Shown in pieces: positions 35,377-49,400 of a stretch of DNA of 64,000 nt. The stretch is from positions 1,762,464 through 1,826,463 of the forward strand of contig NC_039511.1 of NCBI RefSeq assembly GCF_003672135.1, in the 5' to 3' direction. The first letter of the stretch is position 1. Each line of letters begins with the position of its first letter. The position numbers and the translations under genes were made by a program. Under the pieces are notes generated by a model, which saw nothing but the letters and a program-made list of their open reading frames with translations, ran no database searches and was not told the origin of the DNA. The DNA is from Ooceraea biroi. Lineage: Eukaryota > Arthropoda > Insecta > Hymenoptera > Formicidae.

Positions 35377-36441
35377 CAGGGATCGGCATCAACGATATTT
35401 TCAGTACTATTTTCAGCTTTGATTAACAATTATTTTGATAATCAGTAATCAACTTTGAGAAATTTATTATTAATTGATTAATCAGTAATCAAGATCAACA
35501 ATTTTTTAATTGCTCGGTTAATCAGTAATCAAAATGAACAATTTCTTAATTACTCGATTAATCAGTAATCAAAATAAACAATTTTTCAATTACTCCAGTA
35601 ATCAGTAATCAAAGTGAAAAATTTTTTAATTATTCGATTAATCAGTAATTATAGTATAAAATATTTTTGTTACTTGATTAATCAGTAATCAGAACGTAAT
35701 AATTTTAATTACTTGATTAATCAGTAATCAGACCGAAAAATTTTTTAATTATTTCATCACTCAGTAATCAGTGTCAGATGTTCCTTGATTATTTAGTTGA
35801 TTTTTTTCTGGATTATTTTCTTGATTATTTAAGTAGTTATCAGCGTACAGCACCAATTCCATACAGAAAAAAATGAAATTAACGCAATATTTCACTATTT
35901 AAATTATTTTTTTATCAGTCATAAAAAATCCTACTTCAACTAATTTTATTAGAAAAATATTGCGTTAAATTAATTTTTTTCTGTATATAATTGCTGCTGT
36001 ACGCTGATGACTTAAATAATCAAGATACTTGAATAATCAAGAAAATAATCCAGAAAAAAATCAACTAAATAATCAAGGAACATCTGACACTGATTACTGA
36101 GTGATGAAATAATTGAAAAATTTTTTGGTCTGATTACTGATTAATCAAGTAACAAAAATATTTTATACTATAATTACTGATTAATCGAATAATTAAAAAA
36201 TTTTTCACTTTGATTACTGATTACTGGAGTAATTGAAAAATTGTTTATTGTGATTACTGATTAATCGAGTAATTGAAAAATTGTTCTTTTTGATTACTGA
36301 TTAACCGAGCAATTGAAAAATTGCTTATCTTGATTACTGATTAATCAATTAATCGGGAATTATTTTTTCCTGTTAAATAAATAATTAAATACTCAAGTAA
36401 TATTAATTTATTATTAATATTTTGCCGATCCCTGCTCCCCA
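35377..36441. mobile_element. 1.07-kb foldback element built of 40-bp tandem repeats
   Basis: Outer ends are CAGGGATCGGCA (35377 on) and TGCCGATCCCTG (to 36434), preceded or followed by GGGGAG/CTCCCC. The 8-mer ATGGGGAG flanks it at 35369-35376 and 36442-36449, a possible hAT-style target duplication. Each arm carries a motif ATCAGTAATCA spaced 40 bp apart: left arm at 35441, 35481, 35521, 35561, 35601, 35641, 35681, about 35720 and 35760; right arm (reverse orientation) at 36091, 36131, 36171, 36211, 36251, 36291 and 36331. The central loop is about 35.89-35.96 kb. No protein is encoded. CAGGG-type ends with CGGCA are familiar in hAT elements, but the family is inferred. Confidence 0.7.
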
Positions 36442-36449
36442 ATGGGGAG

Positions 36450-39400
36450 TCGGATCATTTCAGGGAAAATCGCATCGCGAGATTTTCCACGATGAATAAT
36501 CGACCGGCCGTAATTCCCGCATCGAGCGCGCCGTATCGATATTATAAATTGCTTATGCTTGTAACGAAACATCCGGATCAAGAATTTTGCACGACGAATG
36601 TTTAGTCATGAATTTTGGAAACTAGGTTCTCGTAAATCCGTACATTTCCGAAAAGAAACCGGAGAAATGCGAGGGATGAGGAGGGTCCTTTATTCCCCTT
36701 GAGGATTTGTGTCGGATTCCTTTCCACAAAAAGAAAAAAAAAGGAAAGAAAAAAGGCAAGCGAACTCGTGTGGGCGCAGTTCGTGGGACAGTCCGCGTGC
36801 CGTCATAAAATGTGCAAACACCCCCGGAGTACTCCTCCGAGTGTGTATTTACGTCTGGCTCTCAAGGAAACCGACACGACACAATAAAACATCCCCTCCG
36901 CGCCCCGACGCCGGGGAAAGGAAGTGAAAAGCGTGATTGGCGAAGTTTGCGCGTGGTCAAGATGGGATTTAACGGAATTTCCCGTTTGCAGGAGGCAAAC
37001 GAGCAGCAGTGCATATCGTCACTCGTGACAGGAAACGCGCATCCCTCTCACCCCCGACCTCCTTGCTGCTGATCCCCATTAATCCCGCGATTCTCGATGA
37101 AAGGGAAATTATTCGCGCGAATACGATTGCGATTCGCCAGTGCGTAGCCGCAAATAGATCGTGATAAATCATTCATGTTTCGTGATCGCGAACGACACCT
37201 CGGTATCTTAACGGAGTCGTACAAAACTACTACCTCGGCCCGATAAAACGTGATAAGCCCGATAAGGTGATACGAGACGGCACGCGACCACGATACGTGC
37301 TCCTCGCACTTGCACGTGCGGCCGGCACGAGGGAAGAGAAGAACCTGAAGCAGTTTTAGCACCACCATGCTGCCGATTATCAATCCGCCGGCACTACATT
37401 TACATTCCTATCGAGCGTAAAATGCAACGATATTCTATCACGTCGCGCATGTGGAGGAGGCAAAATTATCGTTCAAGCAAATGAGCAGCTACGCCGAGCC
37501 TGTAAACTTACACTGTACAGGCGACTCAATGACTCGCGATGCGACGAATCATCGTCAGTTTAGCATTTACGTCAAATGGGATTGAATGAAATCACGTTCG
37601 AATCATTAACGATGTTAGCATGCTCGAGCGTCCCTCTCGTGCACGTCTAGCATCTGTATGCCCCTTTCTTTTCCTCTCTCTCTCTCTCTTTCTCTTTCTA
37701 TCTCTTTTTCATCCACAAAATTAAAAAAGCACATCTGACTAACGATTAGCCTATCTGTTGAGTAAGAGACTGACACTTTTAGACTACACGTTCGCGCCCG
37801 TGTTTCAATGATTTCGCGACGTCTCGTGACGTACGAGAGGCCAGAAGAGAGACGGAAAAAGCGACGAGTCTAACCCAATTAACGTCTCGCCGGGCGAACA
37901 ATGAGCCGCGGCATTATCAGACGCGTGTCTGCGCGCAAACAAAGAGGACGATCGCCGATGACGTGGTGGGAAATAAGACGAGGAAGACGGCGCGAGTGGA
38001 AATTTCGCTGCACTTTCGAAGGCTGTGCTGTATGTAGAAAGGAAGACGTGGAACGAGTGCATTCTACTCTGACCCAGCGGTGACCCTTGAACTACGACCT
38101 CCCCCCCCGTATTCTGCTTAGATGAGAGACGAGAGACCGTTGCGCGAGTCGCGATTGCAGATATTATCAGATATTGTTTGAGGACCGATAAATTCCTTTG
38201 CTGACGATTTAATCAATTTTTCTTTCCGATAATTGCATTTCGATAATCGATAATTGCATTTTGACATTAGCGTTACCGGACGATTTTTCTGAAAGTGACA
38301 GAACGTAAGGACACGCGAGAAAGATAAATTTATATTGGAAATGATCGTTTGGAAGTGGAATAAACATTTCTCGGAAAAATACACAGATCACCAAACAGCC
38401 GGTTAATTATGCCTTATTAGGCCTATAAATAATCCTCGAATTAGTGCAATCGATTGTTACAGATAAACGCCCATCGTCGGTACACAAACAGTCGACGCAC
38501 ACATACACACACGTGCACATATGCACATGTGAACAATTAATACTGGAGAATAAATCGTCAGAAGGCGAGACGACGTGATCTTGCTGAAAAACCTGCTGAA
38601 TACATGCGTGTCAGCTATTAAACTACCTGACGCGCAGGAAGCATCAGGTTCGCGCTAATGAGCGTGAGCGCACCTGCGGCTGGAATGCGTTGCGTGGCAC
38701 GTCGAATTAAAACCCGATTGCTCGATTAAATCTTCCGTGAAACACACCTGCGGCGGACCGAGCTGATCTCTCGCAGAAAAGTCGCGCGAGAGTTGCGTCG
38801 TGTCATCCGCGAGATCAATTTTTCAGCAATATCCGGAACACAAAGTAATCCAAGCTGTAACTTTACATCTCTGGTGTCATTTTCTAATTCGATTAATCGA
38901 ATTCTGAGAATGATTAAAGAAACTCGATCTGATAGATGTTCTTCAATTTTTTGTATAAGTTTTTGTATAATTGCACCAATGGCTTTTATATTATTTTTCA
39001 TCGTTTGGTGTGGGGGAAAGAGATAGAGAGTCATTGACGAACTTATGTCGACACAAATTAATAAGCCCGACCAGAAGCGAGGAAGACTAGGCGATCGAAA
39101 CTCCGACTCTCTTTCGAGACACTAAATCATGCTTCGTTTCAAAGTTAATGGGTAATAAAACGAAGAACCCATAAAGGTTACAAGACGGCTGCGGAGTATC
39201 AGCGACACAGTCGACGTGATCGTCTCGTCTTCTTTTCCTCGAAACCCATTTGTACTTTTTCTCGACGTCAAAAGGATTAACCGTTCCCACACGAGAACGT
39301 CGATTGACCGCTATGATTTAATCTCGCATGCACTCTGAGAGATGCATACGTTTCCAAATATGACGGTGAAATATATTTTGATAGAAAAAGAAAGAACAGT

Positions 39401-42158
39401 CCAATGTTTCTTGTGCGTTTCTCAAGAACGCGACAAGCGCATCAATCTCTATTAAAACGCCAGACTTCTTTAACTGCATTCGAAGTGCACATCTCTATGC
39501 TCTTCGGAAAAATAAATGGCTTGCACAAACGACTTCTTTACTGAAAGAAAGCAGGCTGTCAACATGGGCCACACTGAGAGAAGCCACGTTACTGGAGGAG
39601 CAGCGCAAGAGCTCGCGATCAGTTCGAGTGAGGAATCGTTTCCAAGATTAATAGGTGTCACCGGTGATTAAGGGCCTCTCGTCCTCGCCGTGTCGGGCTA
39701 AACGAGAAGGGGTCCCGGACGAAGGTACTTAATATATCGATCAGCAGATACTCGCGTCGGAATTAACGTTTTACGACCGATAAATCGTTTCGTCTGGCTT
39801 TGAGGAAAGCTCCTCGCGCTCGCGGGACGGAGAAAGGGGGAGCCGGGATATGCACGAGGGGGGGACGAGAGGGGGAGAGGCCGAGGTCAGTAACCCCTAT
39901 TTATCTCGGAGACTCTACTCTCTTTTATCTCTCTTCGGCTTTATTATAAACAAACCTCGGGCCCGCTGATTTATAGGCTGCTCCGCGCTCTATTTAGCCT
40001 AAGTACCAAAACGAGCGACTCGAATTCATTCGCGAGTTACCGCGAGTTGCTACGGGCGAGCTCGTTGGCTCCAGAAGCTCATGAAACTCGTGGATTTCCG
40101 CTACGAGCTGTACATCTTTAGAAAAACACGGAAATAATTCGAGATCGCCATCACGCTGCCCGTATTGATCGTGCGATCGTGCATTTTCCTCCCCTGACTA
40201 ACGTCTCGTTGCGAGATTCCCCGGGATGTGAATCGGGTGTTCTAATGCGGCACTGCTTCAGGAACGGCGCACCCCGCACAAGCCGCACAGGCCGTAAAGA
40301 AACCCGCGAGTCCTCTTTGTATGTACGATCCGGCGCGGCAGGACATTCCGACGATGGAAGGTAGGCAAATATTGAGAGCGGCGCGGGCGGAGAAGAAAGG
40401 AAAAAAAGGCGCAGTGCGGTTGGATCATTAGCGACGCCTTGAAGAAAGAAACAATGTCGACCAGGTGAGAGGGAAGGTGCCATAAACCGAACCGGAAGCG
40501 GACTGTCGGGCGAGACGAGCCAGGATATTTGCCATTTCCCCCTTGCGGCTCAGCTCGTGGACATTTTTTTCTTAATTGTCCTCGCACGCCGTCTCGCCTT
40601 GCCAGGCTATTTGCCTTCCACCGCCTTGTGAATGGAGACGGGAATTCCATGAAGAGAGAGATCTGTGATTCCCTCCTTCCGCTTAGTTCCATTCCACGGA
40701 GGAATGTTGAATATGCGTGCGACGTGAAAATATATTCGATTGATAGAAAATACGAAAGATCGACAGAAGCAACTAGGAGTAACCAAAGTATTAAATTAAA
40801 AAGATAACTGACTTTAATTAAAATAATCCAATATTAATAAAAGTAATTGAAATCAACTGTCCAGTCCCTGAATTCGTAGCAAAGAAATTTAAGAGCCTTC
40901 AAACGTTTTCGTATCGCTCCATCGCATTAAAAATTATATATGTGACGGTACACGTCTCCCTTACGTGTAAAGACCTTACGCTCGGGCTTTTTACGTGGAC
41001 ACCCTGGGACATTTCAGTCGAGGAATTTGTCGACAGGTTTTCTGCCGCCTTTTACCCCCTCGTGACGAGTTTCAGCCGTCACGAGCCGCGAAATAACGAA
41101 ACACAGACAGCGTGGCGTAACGCGAGAAGGGCCACGAATCGCGCGCAGCGGGACGTTTTAAGTATCCACCGGCTACACACCGTTTCGACACTTCTCTCGG
41201 GCCCTTCTTTTTTTCTCCTCTCGGATTGCCGCCCTCAATTTAAGCGCCACTTCGTAAATGATCCCTCCACAGATCATCAACGTGGAGCCGCTGCAGCGCG
41301 CGCAGACACGCGTCGCATCCCCGTCGTACACGCCGAAAAATTCGTCCATGTAAATTTACGAGAGAGAGAGAGAGACTCGAGAAAATTACGTGACGACTTC
41401 TACACTGTTTCCTCTAAATACAGTAAATGTTTTCGCGAAGGTTGCTCGATGGTAATCGAGCGCAGTTTAATTCTAATTGCTCGAAACGAAAGCGTTTCAC
41501 ATTGCGCAACTGTCGCTCATAATTGCCGCTTATAATTGCCGCTCTTCGTCTAATAGTAATTGCCGTTAATGGTACTGTATTGTAAAGGCCGTAGAGTTAT
41601 TGCGAACGAACATCAAAATCGCTAATTGTCGTTGTCGGTGCTTACTTCGTGACCGCCAAGAGAAGATACTTTTTAGAGAGATTAATTATTCCTCGATCGT
41701 CGCAATGCAACTTCTACCTCTCTCTTCTTCTATCTCTCTTGTCTAAGAAGAGACAACGCAATATTCTCGAACGGTTGTACATACGAGTCCGACGCAGTCC
41801 TAGGTACTCGAACTCTTGGCTTATCTTGACCATGTTCGATGAGAGCGACGAAAACTTAACAGTTTGCGTAGGAGTTTGTTACGTTTCTAAGCGGTACACC
41901 GGCCGATTCCGCGCTATCGCGACTTTCGGGAACGTGCGATGAATATCTCGAGCGCTTGCCGCTTCCGGATCTCCATAAACCGCGAAACACGCACGGTTAG
42001 ATAAATAATTTTGTCATGTCGCTAGTCACGTCGATGCTCCCATCCGATTTACGTCTCACTTGACTATCTATTTGTTAAATATCATTCATATTAAATATGA
42101 TATAGATTTCTCGATAGAAGATATCTAAAAAGATCTAAGATATAAAATATATTAAATC
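36450..42158. other. Gene-poor upstream DNA
   Basis: No exon, tRNA or recognisable transposase seen. CT repeats near 37675-37710; a C8 run at 38101-38108. GC-rich and AT-rich patches alternate without a coding pattern. Confidence 0.45.
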
Positions 42159-42160
42159 TA

Positions 42161-43446
42161 TTGGGTCGTCCGGAAAGTTCGTGCCGATATTGAAGGAAAA
42201 TTCAAAGGCAATATTTTTTTATGTCGATAAATATTTATTGACTTATGTATGCACCGTTTTGTTTCACAACCTTTGTCCATCTTTCACGCAACTGGAAGAT
42301 TCCATTCTCCCAGAACTTCTTAGGTTTCTCGGCGAAAAACTCCTCAAGGTGGTTTTTTATGTCGATCAAAGAGTTGAAGTTCTTGCCGCTAAGAGAATTT
42401 TGCAAAGACCTAAATAAGTGAAAGTCTGAAGGTGCAATGTCTGGTGAATACGGTGGGTGAGGTAGCACATCCCAGCCAAACTCCAACAATTTTTGTCGGG
42501 TAGTCAAAGAAACATGAGGTCTGGCATTGTCCTGATGGAACACGACGCCCTTCCTATTAGCTAATTCTGGACGTTTTTCCTGAATCGCTGTCTTTAATTC
42601 GTCCAGTTGCGAGCAGTACTTATCTGCATTTATCGTTTGGTTGTGTGGTAGGAGCTCATAATATAGGATTCCTTTCCAATCCCACCAGACACAGAGCATG
42701 ACTTTTTTTGGATGAAGGCCGGCTTTCGGAGTGGTTAATGCTGGTTCATTTCGCTTACCCCAGGATCTTTTTCGTTCTACATTGTTGTAAATGATCCATT
42801 TTTCGTCACCCGTCACTAATTGCTTCAAAAATGGTACGTTTTCGTTGCGCTTGTACAGCGAGTCGCAGATGGAAATGCGATCCATTAAATTTTTTCGGCC
42901 AAATTATGCGGAACCCATACATCATAGCGACTTACGTAACCAAGCTTCACTACATGATCGTGGACAATGATTTTCGATATTTTCAGTATCTCTGCTAATT
43001 CACGCGTCGTGTAGCGCGGGTTATTCTCGATCAGTGTCTTGATTTGGTCATCATCAGTAGTAGAGGGTCTGCCCGAGCGTTCTTGGTCTTTAAGGTTAAA
43101 ATCACCAGCTCTAAACTTAGCGAACCACTTACGTACGGTTCTTTCAGCCAAAGCGCCTTCTCCGTAAACAGAACATATCGAATTTGTTGCTTGTGAGGCA
43201 TTTTTGCCTTTCCGGTAATAGAAAAGCATCAAGTGTCTAAAATGTTCTTTGTTTTCTTCCATCTTGAAAAGAGTACAAAACTGACACGAATCAATTAATC
43301 TGAAACAACTTTTTTCCTAAAGATGCGTTGAAATGTCACCTTTAAGCATATGTATATAAATCGTATGTTTTCAATAACATTGATATATTCAGACATGTTC
43401 CAACGCCATCTATTAAAAATCGGCACGAACTTTCCGGACGACCCAA
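42161..43446 (-). mobile_element. Mariner element, 1286 bp, nearly intact
   Basis: Perfect 28-bp terminal inverted repeats (42161-42188 and 43419-43446, starting TTGGGTCGTCCGGAAAGTTC) are flanked by TA on each side (42159-42160, 43447-43448). It contains one transposase gene on the minus strand, split by a single frameshift. Element length and perfect ends indicate recent arrival. It lies about 12 kb upstream of the srp start. Confidence 0.95.
42235..43262 (-). pseudogene. Mariner transposase with one frameshift
   Basis: The N-terminal part (43262-42885, 125 codons) has the helix-turn-helix DNA-binding region (ERTVRKWFAKFRAGDF, GRPSTT, YTTRELAEIL) and the linker motif WVPHNL. The C-terminal part (42885-42235, 216 codons) has the catalytic core: VTGDEKWI, HQDNARPH and YSPDIAPSDFHLF, with 34 residues between the last two Asp, the D34D signature of mariner. 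The frames meet at 42885, where a run of six A (minus strand) after GCCG appears one A short and produces an immediate TAA. All three catalytic Asp are kept, so loss is very recent or a sequencing slip in the homopolymer. Confidence 0.93.
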
Positions 43447-43448
43447 TA

Positions 43449-46400
43449 GATTTGTTCAAGATTTTTATTCTATTACAAATTCGCGTTTTTCGCGTTTTTC
43501 TTTCGTTTAGAAGACGCCAAAGAGAATGCGTCAAATCAAGATCGAGCAACGAGGAGGGTGCACGTGCACTGATTGAGCCAAAGGGTGACGAGGGTCGCGA
43601 CGGATCCCGAACAAGTTCATCCGCCGTTAGGATCGATCGCTGCCTTGAAACACGACACGCTGCGTCGCAGCTAATTTCGTGGTAATTTCCCCCTCGGATC
43701 TCGATGTCGAGGTGATGCGAAGAGTTATCGAACCCGATCTCACGAATTCCCGCGCCCATCGGGTACGGGAATTATTGAGACTCGAAAGAGGGGTCAATTT
43801 ACCGATATTTTGTAAGTCGTGCGTAACTCCATTTACAGAAACGATCGCGCTGTGCCGGTCGTAGAAGAAAAAGCGAGGAGAAGATGGAAGAGGAGGGAAG
43901 AGGGACCAGACGGTGGTCCTGAGGAAGGGTCGGAAACGAAAAGAGGGCAGTAAATCAGTCATCGGGAGGTCGTAGGTCGCTCCCGAGCGGTGCTCCACTA
44001 TATCCACATCCACCGCGTAATGGGGTATTAGAGACCGAGGGGACTTTCCGAGCCCCGAAGTCGAAGATCGTAGCTGAGAATGGGAGACTCTTATTAGCTC
44101 GGCCACACAGACATTATTTTACGTCACTTTACGATTTCGTGAGCGTCACCGAATATCAACGGCGTTGCCAAAGGAAACAGATAGTTTTTATCCCTCTCAA
44201 AAAAATGCGCTCCCCAAAAAACGCGGCACCTGTGCGTACCCTAATGGTAATGGTACTGTCTATGATCAGTGATTAACCATAAAATAGTTGATGCGAAAAA
44301 TTCATGAAGAAATCGCAATATTAATTTCAACCAATTTTAAATTAAATTCTTCCGTTGTGAAGAAAAAAAAAATATTCAGCAATTTGAATAATTATTGCTA
44401 AACGCGAGACGCGCATCCTGGAGGAAAAAGTGTTTTGCATAGGTAACGCGAACTCTAAATATTTGCTACCTGAGCCTTTGGCAGCTGGTCCGTGCAAAAA
44501 TACATTGACTTTTCAATCCCGCTGAAGAAAACGAAAACTTGACTTCTGGACTAGTTGAAGGATTGAATACTGCGTAGCTTGACACCTCGTTGTTATTCCT
44601 ACGACTTTTCGACATCGTCCTCACAGCGAACCCCGTGCTCCACGGACCCTCGTCGGTGCAAACAAATATGCGCTGGCCCAGGAAACCGAGAAATCGGGGC
44701 AGTACCCGGAGCCCTCCAAAAAGCTCCTCTGTTTCCTCATAAACACGATCTCGTGTTTGTGTTCATTGCAGAAGGATTAACACACCTTCCATAGGTAACT
44801 CTTGGGGATCTCAAGTGCTCCTTTGTTCAAACGTTCATCTAACCACGACTGTGACGACGAGCAAAAGATTTGTCCGTGGAAAACTCTTTTTGATCGATCA
44901 CAAGTGGCAATCAATCTCACCAATTGATCGTTACTTCGAAACTGCATTCTCGTATTACATGCAAAACGTATCGGATCACAATATATCGGATCGCGTGCGA
45001 GGCGCGGGGTGAGAAACAATATGCGCGCAGAAGATGAGGACGGAAGAGGACGGGGAATCGGCGCAGGGGGCAAGGGAGAGAACGGGGGGAGGAGGGACGC
45101 ATAGAGAGGGAAGTGTTTGCGTTGCAAGCAGTCGGGCAGGTTTACGGTACTTGCCGGCCTGCCCGGCAGCTCTGACGTCACATCCTGCGCGGGCGGACAT
45201 CCGGTTTCGCTGCCGGACTCCTGCCCCAGAGCGATAACAAAATCTATGCTTGTTAAGAAAAAAAGGAGAAAGAGAGCAAGAAAGACAACGTGGGACGGAG
45301 GGAGAGGGATGGACAACAGAGCACCCCCACTGCCTCGATCTGTCCTTATCGCAATACCGAGTAATCCTACCGTGAAATCAGTGACAATTATTGTTTATTC
45401 GAGATCACGTGGTAGCAGTAATTATTCTACATTCTAAAAATAGCAATTATTAAAAATAATGATGCGTTGATATTCCATCGATAAAGGGGAGGGGGATTCC
45501 ATCGAATGCTATTCACAGATAATCTACTAATTACTTAATTTTTTTCTGAACTAGGATATTTCGCGTTGAAATTCAAGCTCTTGTTCTGGCTTCTAATTTT
45601 ACTTTTGGCGCAATATTGGATCTCTTTTTTTATGTAATTAGATATTCCTCGCTCTTCGTGCAATCGCGGTTCATTTTCATGCAAGAGTTTCTTCACCAAA
45701 GTCAGCTTTTTTACGCTCGGGGTCTTCCCTCGTGGGAAGTTCGCGGAGGCACTCCCACGAACGCAGCCGGAAATCGCGGCGCATTTATTTATCAAACACG
45801 GCCACGCCGAGTGCGCGTTACGCATTTCTGGTCAAACGAGTCTGACCGCCCGCGCTCAGGCCTTGCTTGGGCATTACATGCTCGCAGTTTTTCGCCGCGA
45901 GGACGTCGAAAACATGACAATTAGGGCCCGTGTTATCACCGTGTCGCCGTGTCGTCGCCCTCATTACTCCATCAACGTGTCTTCCGCATCGAAACCTCGA
46001 TAAACCCCCCGGCGGATGGATCGGCCAGCAGGTAATCCGGTGTTTTACGATCGCGCGCTCACGATTGCGTATGCGCAAATTCAGCACGAATTACGACAAT
46101 TCAAATTTGATTTTTGCCGCTGAACGCACTCTCAAATTAGACGATGCGCAGTAATGCGCAGTAACATGGTGCAAGTTGCAGCTTAACCCGTGACTACGTC
46201 GCGACTCCGTCTGAGGGAATCCCGAGAGGATTAAAGTTCCCGTGGTGCGAGAAACATGATGATGGACCCAGCCGGGGCCTTACGAGGAACTCGGTCCCCT
46301 GCGCACGGCTGACCGGCCGTTTTTCGTTTGGTGCACATGAGTTTACGGTGCTCCGAGCTCCAACGTCGCTTCTCTCTTTCTCCCTCAAGGAAGGGCGACG

Positions 46401-49400
46401 ACAAATATTTGTCCCATTATTATTTTACGGCGGCGCTTTGTCGCGCGGTATTAAGAGTTTATGGGCCCTCTAAGAGAAATATGCAATGGGCGGTCTGTCT
46501 CTTGTGAAAAACAAGGGTACCTCTTACCGATTTACGAGGTCGGCGTTATTCGCCATTGTGCGCTCTCTTCCCGCAGCCATTAGTTATTGTCTCAACGAGA
46601 AAAGTTACCGTTTCTTTAAAAACTATTAAAAATACTTCATAATTATATAGAAATATTATTATACCAATAATATTACTGATAACAAAATATAATTAATAAC
46701 AAAATAAAATGTGTTATTAATAAGAGTAATTCATCATCTCTTCATTAACTTCACTGTCGAAAACTCGCAAAACAAAATCCGACGGAGACCTCCATCGCAA
46801 ATTCCATCTACATTACCAATCATTTTAAATGTGCGTATCGCTCACGCACGCACGACTCACACCGTTATCTGCGTCAAAATAAAATTTCTTCCGGGGGGCG
46901 GCGAGCGAGGGAGGGCCTGAGGCGCAGAAAAATGTACGTGTCACGTCGCGAATTGTTCGCGGTGCGAATCACAGATGGCATTAGTTCGCGGAACGGCGTG
47001 CACCGCGCGTGTACGGAGGCGTGCGTACGTACGTGCGTGCGTACAAGTACGCGTTCGTTCGCGACGGACGAACGCGATGCCGCGCGGGACCGCGCCGAGA
47101 AGCGCATAGCGCGGGTGCGGTTGCACGCAGCCACTGGCGCACGGATTGACCAACGGTAGTTAACCCTCGCGCGATCCGCTTGCGAGAGATCTGTGAAGAA
47201 AGAATTTGTCGTCATTAAATGACCTTTGGTCATTAATCCTCCACTTTAACTTCCAGGTAGCTTCTTTTCGTGCACACGCGGGCGATTGCCAGCGGAACGA
47301 AAGAAGCCCTGCGACTGGATTGTTTAATGATCTTAATGAGATCACTATAAGCGCATTAATTGCAAAATTATATTGCGGGTAGAATTCGAGAGGCCACGTG
47401 TCTTCGTTATTGACGATATTAATTTACTGATCGTTAAGCCCGCCGTTTGGCTTCGCCATTCGCGAATCGGGACATTGAAGGCAGAGGTATACGATCATTA
47501 TTGATCATAAATCTCTCGTGAAAGTAAAACCGTTGACTGCAGCGTTAAGGATTTTTCCTTTGCGCCAACACGGCCGAATCGCGGCGCAGCAAATCGAAAA
47601 TCCGCGCTGGAGCGAAAGCGGAACACGCGAGGAGCACACAAGCCGCTTATTTTCCCGTTCGGAACAATCCCCGTATTCCGCGCATTAATTACCGCACCAA
47701 GCCGATCGGCTTTACAGCGGTATTACACGCGGAACAATCGCGAGTCACGACGTTTCCTTATGGAACCCATAAAATATTGCACGGCAGTTTGTTATAATAC
47801 CTCGTATACGCTTTCCTCTCCGTCCTTCTCCCTCGATTCACCGTCACCTACACTGCCCTCCGCATCAGCGACTCTCATCCCGTTGCTTTGACATTAATCC
47901 CGTTAAATCGAAACCCCCCGAAATCTCATTTTTCCACATTAAGAGATTAATCCTGCTCGATCGATTTTAATGAATTACGATTTTTTCGAGAAACCTCCAA
48001 AAAATAGGAACGTCGGAAGCCGTATTCTGAGAACGCTACCTCGCAAATCTGGGAGTCTCGGGTATCCCGGGATAACTTTTTAAGTGGGATAATCAGTAGA
48101 GTGTCTCGAGAAACAAAGCCTGGAAATCTGGTCTTGAGTGGTTTTACGGAGGAGGCGCGTCGCGGTTATCGTGAAACGCATCAAATGGCACAGACGTTCC
48201 TTAATGACTGGTTAACATCCCTGCGTGCAACAGAAACGACTCGGCTCGGCTGGCATCGCAGAACGATCGCTGATGTGTTTTGACAGACCGTACACGTCTG
48301 GCACACGCAGATAACCATGCGAGTTGGGGGCGTTTTCGGGGCGGCTTTGATTCTCCTGGGGCACACGATGCATGTTCACACGAGCGCGTCCAAGAACGTC
48401 CACTCGGAGACGTCGGAGTTCAGTTAGGTGGTTGAGTAGATAGATATGAGCCTCTGCAGCCCGAAGAACATCTTACTTATCTCTTTTAACGACCTGTCTA
48501 CACGATGAATTCGATTCCTGACGCATCTATTCTTTCTGTATGTTTTTCCGTTTCTCTGGTTCCTTTTTATTCTCTACGAAAATAGTAGTTTGAGATTCCG
48601 CTATTTAGGTGGGATCAAAATATCCGCGATTGTACAGTATGTCTCTGATGAAATGTTGTATTGTTAAAACTATGTATAAACTGTGTACTGTTCAAAATTT
48701 CAAATTGAAATTTTAGTCGAGCGATAATTCTCTCGGTAGTCACTTGACGTTGGTGTAGATTTCATCGTCCGATGAAAAACATAATGCGTTTTCTTTTTCT
48801 GTCCGTCCATGCCAACATTTGTCAATCGTGACAAACTGTCCCTCCCATGGGAGCAGGATGCATTTTTCAAAAGACAAAGGGAAGAAAGGATTTGTTTTGC
48901 TAATCGATTGCGCGCCGTGAGCCCTAAGTTTTCCCAGGACTCATTTTAGGACCTGAGACGATGCGCTTCGCACGCTTTATCCGAGTTCATAAACATCCAT
49001 TTATGGATGCTGCCTCGATATATACACTGCAAACATATACAACGGATGGGAAAAAGTATTCGCACGGTCAACCTTTCTCGGAATAATTCTAGGAGCGGAA
49101 AATCACGGAGAAAAATATTTACCGCGACGCATTTTCAAAGCATCATCATCTCTCTTTATCTTAACATCCTCCGAATTGTGCAACCCTCGCAAGTGAAATT
49201 CTCAAACAGATTTGCGGCAAAGAGGACTGCAAGAAGGGAACGACAAAAAATGAAGCCTCATCGTCTTGACGGTGAACGTTTAGGATTTCAGGCAGAAACG
49301 GCAACGAATTACCGTAATCCTCAGCTACCGACGTACAGCCACGGGCTCATTGACATGAGCCGCGAGCAACGTTCACGAAGTGGGCCGCCGCGACGACGGC

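Noticed and set aside
35441..36340. Regularly spaced 40-bp repeats resembling a CRISPR array
   Set aside because: Insect genome; units are contiguous variants without unique spacers, and they occur in inverted orientation in a foldback element.
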